NCBI RefSeq assembly: GCF_001665785.1
Contig: NZ_LZSO01000031.1
Coordinates: 248,001 to 312,000, forward strand
Direction of reading: 5' to 3'
Length of the DNA stretch: 64,000 nucleotides
From: Mycolicibacterium peregrinum
GTDB taxonomy: Bacteria; Actinomycetota; Actinomycetes; Mycobacteriales; Mycobacteriaceae
The translations under genes were made by a program, and so were the position numbers. Shown piece by piece: positions 8,860 through 15,403 of the stretch. The notes beneath the pieces are model-generated. The model was not told where the DNA came from, made no database searches, and worked only from the letters and a program-made list of their open reading frames with translations. The first letter of the stretch is position 1; each line of letters opens with the position of its first letter.

Positions 8860-9831
8860 TCAGTACCCGCCCTTTCGCTCGAAGATCCGTCGCGGATTGT
8901 CGACGAGCATCGTGGTGATCTGCTCCTCGGTGACCCCGCGCTGTCGCAGAGCTGGCAGTACGTCGTGGTGGATGTGCAGGTAATGACTGTTGGGCAGGGC
9001 CTGGGTGGTCAGTTCGTCGGGCAGTGCGTCGAAGTAGCACCAGGTGTCGTGCGAGAGCACCATCCTCTCGGTGTGGCCGCGCTCGCACATGGTGGCAACG
9101 GTGGCCACCCGGTCCTCGAACGGCAGGAAGACGTCCACCCCGAACCGGTCCATGCCGATGTAGGACCCGTTGCCGATCAACTCTTCGAGGTAGCCGATGT
9201 CGGTGGTGTCGCCGCAGTGGCCGATCACCACGCGGGACAGGTCGACGCCTTCCTCGGCGAAGATGCGCTGTTGTTCCAGGCCTCGCCTGCTGGCGGCGTG
9301 GGTATGGGTGGAGACCGGCACCCCGGTCTGCCGGTGGGCCTGGGCGACGGCCCGTAGGACCCGTTCGACCCCGGGGGTGACACCGGGTTCGTCGGTGGCG
9401 CACTTGAGGATCGCCGCCTTGATCCCGGTATCGGCGATGCCGTGTTCGATGTCGCGGACGAACATCTCGGTCATCGGTTCGGGCAGGCCCACCGCGGGTC
9501 CGCTGAAGTGGAAGGTCAACGGCAGGTCGTTGTAGGTGTAGAAGCCGGTGGCGACGACGATGTTGAGGTCGGTGGCCTCGGCGATCCGGGCGATACGCGG
9601 GATGTAACGGCCCAGACCGATCACGGTGAGGTCGACGATGGTGTCGACGCCGTTGGACTTGAGTTCGGTGAGCCGCGCGATCGCATCGGCTTCCCGGCTG
9701 GCATCGTCGCCCCAGGACTCCGGATAGTTCTGGGTCAGCTCGCTGCTCATGATGAAGACGTGCTCGTGCATGAGCGTGACGCCGAGGTCGGCGGTATCGA
9801 TGGCTCCGTGGGCGGTGTTGACAGTCGGCAC
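8860..9831 (-). CDS. php: Phosphotriesterase-like lactonase (PLL), Php/Rv0230c-type
   Basis: A 323-residue amidohydrolase-superfamily (beta/alpha)8 barrel with all expected binuclear-metal ligands: the HxH pair H22/H24 (LMHEH), the bridging lysine K143 (AAILKCATDE), H176 (VSTHTH), H205 (VIGHCGD) and D262 (LSHDTW). PLL enzymes hydrolyse lactones, including acyl-homoserine lactones and oxo-lactones, with weak phosphotriesterase activity. The GTG at 9831 (sequence VPTVNTAHG) gives the family length; the open frame upstream of it overlaps the PPOX gene and is rejected. In M. tuberculosis the orthologue lies at the same place in the backbone but without the ligase and MarR neighbours seen here. 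Confidence 0.9.
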   Translation of the reverse strand: MPTVNTAHGAIDTADLGVTLMHEHVFIMSSELTQNYPESWGDDASREADAIARLTELKSNGVDTIVDLTVIGLGRYIPRIARIAEATDLNIVVATGFYTYNDLPLTFHFSGPAVGLPEPMTEMFVRDIEHGIADTGIKAAILKCATDEPGVTPGVERVLRAVAQAHRQTGVPVSTHTHAASRRGLEQQRIFAEEGVDLSRVVIGHCGDTTDIGYLEELIGNGSYIGMDRFGVDVFLPFEDRVATVATMCERGHTERMVLSHDTWCYFDALPDELTTQALPNSHYLHIHHDVLPALRQRGVTEEQITTMLVDNPRRIFERKGGY

Positions 9832-9850
9832 GGGCCCGATGCTAGGTGCG

Positions 9851-10267
9851 TCAGTCCGCTGCGTGTGGTGATTCGGCCCAGTCGCGGGCAGTAGTACCTT
9901 TCCCGTCGAGCCCCCAGCTGATGATGCGGCGCGGCGCGATCCGGATGATGTCGCCGGACAGCCCGCCTTCGGTGGTGCCCGCGCCGGGCAATGCCGTTGC
10001 CGTACCGCGGATTTCGATGCCGCGAGCGTCCGGTGGGCGCACCGAGAGCACGGTATCGACAATGAAGGCGACCTGTGCGTTGCCAATCACATTGCGCCAC
10101 TTCTGCGTCGACGCCAACGCGTGGCCGACGATGTCGATGCCCTCCTGATCGGGACTCACGTGGACACCGACCGGGCGGATCTGCGGATCGCCGTTACGGC
10201 CGACGGTGCACAGACGTCCGATCGGTTGCTCGCGCAGGTAGGCCAGTTCGGCGGCGGTGAAGCTCAT
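9851..10267 (-). CDS. PPOX-class F420/FMN-dependent flavoprotein
   Basis: A 138-residue split-barrel protein of the pyridoxamine-5'-phosphate-oxidase-like class. The N-terminal FTAAELAYLREQPIGRLCTV is followed by QIRPVGVHVSPD and IVGHALASTQKWRNV, an arrangement common in mycobacterial F420-binding PPOX proteins. These small dimeric proteins bind F420 or flavin and act as reductases or oxidases on diverse substrates. The start overlaps the marR stop by 4 bases (ATGA), so translation is coupled. The php start follows 19 bases after its stop. The substrate is unknown. Context suggests a reductive step on the same lactone or acid handled by the lactonase and ligase. Confidence 0.82.
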   Translation of the reverse strand: MSFTAAELAYLREQPIGRLCTVGRNGDPQIRPVGVHVSPDQEGIDIVGHALASTQKWRNVIGNAQVAFIVDTVLSVRPPDARGIEIRGTATALPGAGTTEGGLSGDIIRIAPRRIISWGLDGKGTTARDWAESPHAAD

Positions 10268-10749
10268 GATGTCTGTCCTTCTTCATCGGGTTGCAGCTCG
10301 GTGTGCTGCAGGGTGTCGTGGAGCCGGGTGAATACCCGTTCGATGCAGTCGAGTTCGTCGGGTCGGATGTGGTCGAAGAACAGTTCGCGCACCGATTCGG
10401 CGTGCAGCGGCATGGCGTCACGCAGCACTTCGGCACCCGAGGCGGTCAGCACCGCGCGGTAGCCGCGACGGTCCTCTGGAACCGGTTCGCGCAGCACCAG
10501 GCCGCGTTTGGTCATCGAGTTGATCTGGTAGGTGATCCTGCTCTTGGAGAACACCATCTTCTCGGCGAGTTCGCTCATCCGTAGGCGGTGGTCAGGGGCG
10601 GCGGACAGCAGCATCAACAGGTGATAGTCCATCAAGCTGAGGCCGGTGGCCCCCCGGAGGCGCTCGTCGAGCAGCGTCTCAAGTCGCAGGCTGGATTCGA
10701 TGTAGGGCCGCCAGGTCCGCGCCTCGGCGGTGGAGAGCATTCGCGTCAT
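10264..10749 (-). CDS. MarR-family transcriptional regulator
   Basis: About 161 residues with a MarR winged helix: LSLMDYHLLMLLSAAPDHRLRM, then ELAEKMVFSKSRITYQINSM (recognition helix) and a wing with VPEDRRGYRAVLT. ATG at 10749 is used; ATG at 10740 is an alternative, and a TTG at 10767 extends it. It heads the operon marR-PPOX-php-ligase and diverges from a methyltransferase gene. Two related palindromes lie in the gap, one over its own start region and one next to the methyltransferase, so it probably represses both directions. The ligand is likely a small acid or lactone from the pathway (inference). Confidence 0.88.
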   Translation of the reverse strand: MTRMLSTAEARTWRPYIESSLRLETLLDERLRGATGLSLMDYHLLMLLSAAPDHRLRMSELAEKMVFSKSRITYQINSMTKRGLVLREPVPEDRRGYRAVLTASGAEVLRDAMPLHAESVRELFFDHIRPDELDCIERVFTRLHDTLQHTELQPDEEGQTS

Positions 10750-10768
10750 GTTCCTCCGATCATTCAAT

Positions 10769-10786
10769 TAGTTCAGATCTCAACAG
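10769..10786. promoter_or_regulatory. Candidate MarR operator, copy 1
   Basis: The 18 bases read TAGT-TC-AGATCT-CA-ACAG and match the pattern of copy 2 (TAGT-N2-six-base palindrome-N2-ACTA-like). It sits just upstream of the marR start codon. Seen directly: the AGATCT core is a perfect palindrome and the outer arms are TAGT/ACAG. Assignment to the MarR protein is inferred from position. Confidence 0.5.
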
Positions 10787-10834
10787 TGTGAGGCATCGCC
10801 TTGCCGTTCATGAAAACTCGACCTACAGTCAATA

Positions 10835-10852
10835 TAGTACAAATTTTAACTA
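10835..10852. promoter_or_regulatory. Candidate MarR operator, copy 2
   Basis: The 18 bases read TAGT-AC-AAATTT-TA-ACTA, palindromic at 14 of 18 positions, in an unusually AT-rich patch. It lies immediately before the AGAAGGGA ribosome-binding site of the methyltransferase. Together with copy 1, 66 bases away, it suggests one regulator controlling both divergent units. Confidence 0.55.
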
Positions 10853-10869
10853 AAGAAGGGACGCATGAC

Positions 10870-11484
10870 ATGACACACGTGATCGACTGGGACGACGCCT
10901 ATCGGCAGGATCAGACCCCGGCCTGGAGCATCGGTGCACCGCAACCGGAGTACGCGGCGATCATCGACACCGACGGCGCGGTCCGAGGTGAGGTCCTCGA
11001 CGCAGGCTGCGGTCACGCCGAACTCGCGCTGGCGCTGGCTGCGCGCGGCCACAACGTCGTCGGCCTGGATCTGAGCCCCACCGCCGTCGCGGCGGCAACC
11101 GAGACCGCCCGTGAGCGCGGGTTGGACACTGCGACCTTCGCGCAGGCCGACATCTCCTCGTTCACCGGATACGACGGCCGGTTCTCGACGATCTTCGACA
11201 GTGGGCTGCTGCATGCGCTGCCCGCCGAACTCCGCGACGGCTATCTCCAGTCGGTGTATCGCGCGGCCGCACCCGGTGCGCGGTTCTACATCCTGGCCTT
11301 CGGCACCGGCGCGTTCGGTGACCTGGAAGGCCCGGGCCCCACGCAGTTCACCGAAGATCAATTGCGCGAGGTGGTCTCACGCCACTGGCAGGTCGACGAG
11401 ATCCGGCCGGCTCAGCTACACGCAGCGCTGCCTGAAGGCCGCACTGAGATGCCGGCCTGGCTGGTGACGGCCACCAAGGTCTAG
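10870..11484 (+). CDS. Class I SAM-dependent methyltransferase
   Basis: A 204-residue small methyltransferase. The SAM-binding glycine motif is VLDAGCGHAELALALAARG, followed by the acidic VVGLDLSPTAV and a later FAQADISSF. Many relatives are described as thiopurine-type or TehB-like detoxifying methyltransferases, but substrate cannot be assigned. The ATG at 10870 has AGAAGGGA nine bases upstream and is preferred to the longer frame opening at 10801. The gene diverges from the MarR operon and shares its operator region, so it may be induced together with it. The following GNAT gene converges on it with a one-base gap. Confidence 0.85.
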   Translation: MTHVIDWDDAYRQDQTPAWSIGAPQPEYAAIIDTDGAVRGEVLDAGCGHAELALALAARGHNVVGLDLSPTAVAAATETARERGLDTATFAQADISSFTGYDGRFSTIFDSGLLHALPAELRDGYLQSVYRAAAPGARFYILAFGTGAFGDLEGPGPTQFTEDQLREVVSRHWQVDEIRPAQLHAALPEGRTEMPAWLVTATKV

Positions 11485-11485
11485 C

Positions 11486-11806
11486 TCAGCCGGCGTTGGC
11501 CTCGACGGCAGCCATGACCTCGGGGGTGATCGGGTCGAGGATGTCGTCGAAGTCGTGGTGGTTCTGCACGTATTTCTTGACGTACGGGCAGACCGCGACG
11601 ATGCGTTTGCCGGCGGCGCGGGCATCGGTCAACGCGGCCTGGACGAGTTCACCCGCCAGGCCGCGGCCGCCGAACTTGTCGTCGATCTCGGTGTGGTAGA
11701 AGATGCGCTGGTCGCCGGAGTCGACATAGGCCTCGAGGCCGGCGTGTTCGCCGTCGACAGTGATCTCGTAATGGCGTGCTTCGGGAATGTTGCGGACTTC
11801 AGCCAT
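11486..11806 (-). CDS. Small GNAT-family N-acetyltransferase (CG/YjdJ type)
   Basis: A compact GNAT of 106 residues from the ATG at 11806. It shows the acetyl-CoA-binding turn DDKFGGRGLAGELVQAALTDARAAGK and the IVAVCPYVKKYVQNH motif found in the short single-domain 'Acetyltransf_CG' family (YjdJ in Bacillus, NATD1 in animals). The frame runs further upstream to 11857, but the extension overlaps the divergent MFS gene region and lacks family similarity. The target is unknown for the whole family. The gap to the divergent MFS start is only 34 bases. Confidence 0.87.
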   Translation of the reverse strand: MAEVRNIPEARHYEITVDGEHAGLEAYVDSGDQRIFYHTEIDDKFGGRGLAGELVQAALTDARAAGKRIVAVCPYVKKYVQNHHDFDDILDPITPEVMAAVEANAG

Positions 11807-11840
11807 GTCCCAACTATGCCCCAGTAGCACTGGCACGATC

Positions 11841-13433
11841 ATGCAGATGGCCGTCACCGCAGGTTCGACGTGGGCGCCGTTGGCATCGCCGGTTTACCGG
11901 GCGCTGTGGATCGCACAATTCGTCTCCAACCTCGGCACCTGGATGCAGACGGTGGGTGCCCAGTGGATGCTGGTCGGAGATCCGCGTGCCCCGGTACTGG
12001 TGCCGTTGGTGCAGACCGCCACCACGCTGCCGGTGATGCTGTTGGCCCTGCCGTCGGGCGTGCTCGCCGACCTGGTCGACCGGCGCAGGTTGCTGCTGGC
12101 CACCCAGGGCGCGATGGCGGCGGGAGTGGCGGCGCTGGCGACGCTGACCGGTGCCGGTCTCGCGACGCCGTCGGTGCTGCTGATCCTGCTGTTCCTGATC
12201 GGTTGCGGGCAGGCGCTGACCGCACCGGCATGGCAGGCGATTCAACCTGATCTTGTTCCACGTGAACAGATTCCGGCCGCTGCCGCGCTCGGCAGTATGA
12301 GCATGAACGGGGCGAGGGCGATCGGACCGGCGATCGCAGGCGCGTTGGTCTCGCTGTCAGGCCCAACCCTGGTGTTCGCGCTCAACGCGGTCTCGTTCGT
12401 CGGCATCGTCGTGGTGCTGCTGCTCTGGCGCAGCCCCGTCGCCGAACACCTGCTGCCCGCCGAGCGCCCGTTGGCCGCACTCAGCGCCGGTGGCCGGTTC
12501 ATCCGGAGCTCACCGATCATCCGGCGGATTCTGCTGCGGGCGGTGTTGTTCATCGCGCCCGGCAGCGCATTGTGGGGCCTGCTCGCGGTGATCGCCGACA
12601 GGCAGCTCGGGCTGTCCTCGTCCGGCTACGGCCTGCTGCTGGGCGCGCTCGGAGTCGGAGCGGTGCTCGGCGCGTTCGTCCTGGGCCGGCTGCAGTACGC
12701 GTTCGGCCTGAACACGCTGCTGATTGTCGCTGCCGTCGGATTCGCCGGAGCCACTGCGGTTCTGGCGGTGGTCCACAACTTCGGCATCGTCCTGGCGGCC
12801 CTCGTGATCGGTGGCACGTCCTGGCTGTTGGCACTGTCCACTCTCAACGCCTCGATGCAGTTGAGCTTGCCCGCGTGGGTGCGCGCCCGCGGGCTGTCGG
12901 TGTATCAGCTGACGTTCATGGGCGGTCAGGCGATCGGTTCGCTGGTGTGGGGCCTGGTGGCCGGTGCGACGAGCACCGTGACGGCCCTGCTGATCAGTGC
13001 CGGGCTTCTGGTGTTCTGCGGGGTATCGGCCTGGTGGTGGCCGCTGCACGCGCGCACCGGCGACCTGGACCTGACTCCGTCGGCGCATTGGCCCGAGCCG
13101 GCGCTGGTGTTCGAGCCGGCTCCGCCGGACGGTCCCGTCCTGGTACTGACCTCCTATCGGGTGGAACCCGAACATGAGGCCGAGTTCTTCGCTGCGATGG
13201 GCGTGCTCGGCCGGTCCCGGCAGCGCACGGGGGCCACGCAATGGCAGCTGTTCCGCAGTGTCGAGCGTGACGCCGTCTTCGTCGAGGCGTTCGTGGTGCG
13301 GTCCTGGGACGAGCATGTGCGGCAGCACCGCACTCGCCTCACCGGTAACGACCTGCTCATCGAGCAATCAGTGGAACGGTGGGTCGAGGGCGAGCCGGTT
13401 TCGCATCATCTGATCGCGGTACGCACTTCTTGA
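11841..13433 (+). CDS. MFS transporter, DUF894/EntS-like exporter with C-terminal alpha/beta-barrel domain
   Basis: A 530-residue major-facilitator protein. Twelve hydrophobic segments span about residues 15-410, starting at YRALWIAQFVSNLGTWMQTVG, which is typical of the MFS_3 (enterobactin-exporter-like) family; the loop-2 motif appears as GVLADLVDRRR. Residues from about 435 to the end are soluble and read like a ferredoxin-like/ABM dimeric-barrel domain (VLVLTSYRVEPEHEAEFFAAM; QHRTRLTGNDL). This fusion is common in MFS_3 proteins. It probably exports a small molecule such as a siderophore or drug. ATG at 11841 or 11847 fits best. Confidence 0.87.
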   Translation: MQMAVTAGSTWAPLASPVYRALWIAQFVSNLGTWMQTVGAQWMLVGDPRAPVLVPLVQTATTLPVMLLALPSGVLADLVDRRRLLLATQGAMAAGVAALATLTGAGLATPSVLLILLFLIGCGQALTAPAWQAIQPDLVPREQIPAAAALGSMSMNGARAIGPAIAGALVSLSGPTLVFALNAVSFVGIVVVLLLWRSPVAEHLLPAERPLAALSAGGRFIRSSPIIRRILLRAVLFIAPGSALWGLLAVIADRQLGLSSSGYGLLLGALGVGAVLGAFVLGRLQYAFGLNTLLIVAAVGFAGATAVLAVVHNFGIVLAALVIGGTSWLLALSTLNASMQLSLPAWVRARGLSVYQLTFMGGQAIGSLVWGLVAGATSTVTALLISAGLLVFCGVSAWWWPLHARTGDLDLTPSAHWPEPALVFEPAPPDGPVLVLTSYRVEPEHEAEFFAAMGVLGRSRQRTGATQWQLFRSVERDAVFVEAFVVRSWDEHVRQHRTRLTGNDLLIEQSVERWVEGEPVSHHLIAVRTS

Positions 13434-13455
13434 CTGTGAGCGCCATCACAGTAAT

Positions 13456-13470
13456 ATGACCAGTGGTCAT
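13456..13470. promoter_or_regulatory. Operator palindrome ahead of tetR-R2lox
   Basis: ATGACCA and TGGTCAT form a perfect 7-base inverted repeat around one central G. A good -10 box, TAATAT, lies at 13452-13457 and overlaps the left arm, so a bound TetR dimer would block transcription start. The downstream tetR has GGAGG five bases before its ATG. Confidence 0.6.
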
Positions 13471-13487
13471 CCACTCTGGAGGCGCTG

Positions 13488-14168
13488 ATGCCAACGGTCA
13501 CCTGGGCACGTGTCGATCCCGCTCGTCGGGCCGCGGTGATCGCGGCCGCCGAGGCGGAATTCGGGGCGCACGGATACTCCCGCGGCAGCCTCAACGTCAT
13601 CGCCCGCAAGGCCGGTGTCGCGAAAGGCAGTCTGTTCCAATACTTTGCGGACAAGCGCGACCTGTACGCCTTCATCGCCGATGTCGGCAGCCAGCGGGTG
13701 CGGTCCTACATGGAAGGCCGGATTCGCGAGCTCGACCCGACCCGCCCGCTCTTCGAATTCCTGCCCGACCTGCTCGACGACTGGGTGGCCTACTTCGCCG
13801 ATCACCCCAGGGAACGGGCGCTGCACGCCGCCGCCAGTTTCGAGGTCGACGCCGACGCGCGGGTCAGCGTGCGCGCCGTGGTCCACCGTCATTACCTCGA
13901 CGTGCTGCGCCCCCTGGTGCGCGATGCGCAATCCCGCGGCGACCTGAGGCCCGACTGCGACGTCGATGCGTTGCTGTCGCTGATGCTGATGATCTTCCCT
14001 CACCTGGCGCTCGCGCCGTACGTGCGTGGGATGGATCCGATCCTGGGCCTCGACGAACCCAGCCCTGAGCAACCCGCCCTGGCCGTACGCCGTCTCGTCG
14101 GGGTGTTGTCGGCCGCATTCGCGGCACCCAATTTCTCGGCATCCGATCAACCAGCCCGCCAGACCTGA
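13488..14168 (+). CDS. TetR-family regulator (Rv0232-like) of the R2lox operon
   Basis: A 226-residue TetR protein. The HTH is AVIAAAEAEFGAHGYSRGSLNVIARKAGVAKGSLFQYFADKRDLY (seen in pieces; residues about 15-60), with recognition helix KGSLFQYF. The C-terminal ligand domain is typical in length. A ribosome-binding site GGAGG is five bases before the ATG. The R2lox gene starts 10 bases after its stop with its own GAGGAGG, so the two are an operon. The palindrome at 13456-13470 is a likely autoregulatory operator. It corresponds by position to Rv0232 of M. tuberculosis. Confidence 0.88.
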   Translation: MPTVTWARVDPARRAAVIAAAEAEFGAHGYSRGSLNVIARKAGVAKGSLFQYFADKRDLYAFIADVGSQRVRSYMEGRIRELDPTRPLFEFLPDLLDDWVAYFADHPRERALHAAASFEVDADARVSVRAVVHRHYLDVLRPLVRDAQSRGDLRPDCDVDALLSLMLMIFPHLALAPYVRGMDPILGLDEPSPEQPALAVRRLVGVLSAAFAAPNFSASDQPARQT

Positions 14169-14177
14169 GGAGGTCTC

Positions 14178-15119
14178 ATGTCACACACACAGTTCGGTTC
14201 GCTGACCAAAGGTGGCCTCAATTGGAACAGCTTGCCGCTGAAGCTCTTTGCCGGTGGTAATGCGAAATTCTGGGATCCTGCCGATATCGATTTCTCCCGC
14301 GACCGGGCGGATTGGGAGGCGCTGACCGATCGGGAACGGGAGTACGCCACCCGCCTGTGCGCCGAGTTCATCGCCGGGGAGGAGGCCGTCACCAAGGACA
14401 TCCAGCCCTTCATGTCGGCGATGCGGGCCGAGGGCCGTCTGGGCGACGAGATGTACCTGACCCAGTTCGCCTTCGAGGAGGCCAAACACACCCAGGTGTT
14501 CCGCATGTGGCTGGACGCCGTGGGTATCGGCGACGATCTGCACAACTACTTCGATGACCTTCCGGCCTACCGGCAGATGTTCTACGACGAGCTGCCGCAG
14601 TCGCTGGATGCGTTGTACACCGACCCGTCGCCGGCTGCCCAGGTGCGGGCGTCGGTGACCTACAACCACATCGTCGAAGGAATGCTGGCTCTCACGGGAT
14701 ACTATGCGTGGCACAAGATTTGCGTAGATCGCGGGATTCTGCCCGGGATGCAGGAGCTGGTCCGGCGCATCGGGGACGACGAGCGTCGGCACATGGCGTG
14801 GGGCACGTTCACCTGTCGCCGTCACGTCGCCGCCGATGACGCCAACTGGGCGGTGTTCGAGGAGCGGATGAACGAACTCATCCCGCTCGCGCTGCGGCTC
14901 ACCGAGGAAGGCTTCGCCCTCTACGCACCGGATATTCCGTTCGGCTTGGTGCAGGACGAATTCATGCAGTACTCGGCCGACAAGGGGATGCGCCGGTTCG
15001 GCACCATCAGCAGTGCCCGGGGCCGACCGCTCGAGGAGATCGACCTCGACTACTCACCACTGACGTTGGAGGACACGTTCGCCGACGAGGACGCGCGGGC
15101 GCTGGCGGCCACCGCTTGA
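14178..15119 (+). CDS. R2-like ligand-binding oxidase (R2lox), Rv0233-type
   Basis: A 313-residue ferritin-like four-helix protein. All six metal ligands known from M. tuberculosis R2lox are at identical numbers: E68, E101, H104, E167, E202 and H205. The residues that form the Val-Tyr ether cross-link, V71 and Y162, are also present. R2lox assembles a mixed Mn/Fe cofactor and holds a long-chain fatty-acid ligand. It is not the radical-generating subunit of a ribonucleotide reductase, although older annotations call it nrdB. The physiological substrate is unknown. The gene follows its TetR regulator and ends ahead of two hairpins. Confidence 0.95.
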   Translation: MSHTQFGSLTKGGLNWNSLPLKLFAGGNAKFWDPADIDFSRDRADWEALTDREREYATRLCAEFIAGEEAVTKDIQPFMSAMRAEGRLGDEMYLTQFAFEEAKHTQVFRMWLDAVGIGDDLHNYFDDLPAYRQMFYDELPQSLDALYTDPSPAAQVRASVTYNHIVEGMLALTGYYAWHKICVDRGILPGMQELVRRIGDDERRHMAWGTFTCRRHVAADDANWAVFEERMNELIPLALRLTEEGFALYAPDIPFGLVQDEFMQYSADKGMRRFGTISSARGRPLEEIDLDYSPLTLEDTFADEDARALAATA

Positions 15120-15138
15120 CCCGACAGGTCCCGACAGT

Positions 15139-15198
15139 GCGGTGTCGGCGAACCCCTCCGTCGCCGACACCGCAGCCGTGCGCACTGCATAGTGCGCA
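15139..15198. terminator. Two hairpins between convergent R2lox and aftD
   Basis: A 13-base perfect stem (15139-15151 with 15161-15173, nine-base loop) is followed by an 8-base perfect stem (15179-15186 with 15191-15198, loop GCAT). No long T-run follows. Their place between two genes that end toward each other suggests a bidirectional terminator. The rest of the gap to 15403 shows no gene that I can support. Confidence 0.55.
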
Positions 15199-15403
15199 GC
15201 CGCGCGAACACAGCTAAGCCTCGCGGCTCGGCTGCAACTGACTGCGTAGTTAATACGCTCAGCCCTGCACAATCCTGGTCCGCAACCTGAGGTCCCCCAT
15301 GCAGCAAAGGACGTTCCGGGCTTGTGTCACGCGTGCCGGTACCGTAAGTACTGGATACCCGCGTTGTCAACAGCTCCACTGAATCCGTCGGCGAAGTGCC
15401 CGT

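Noticed and set aside
14181..14825. Minus-strand frame opposite the R2lox gene
   Set aside because: Antisense shadow; R2lox has all ligands and its own ribosome site.
15120..15403. tRNA or sRNA in the R2lox-aftD gap
   Set aside because: The two hairpins do not make a cloverleaf and no promoter-like box or T-run supports a separate RNA; a bidirectional terminator is simpler.
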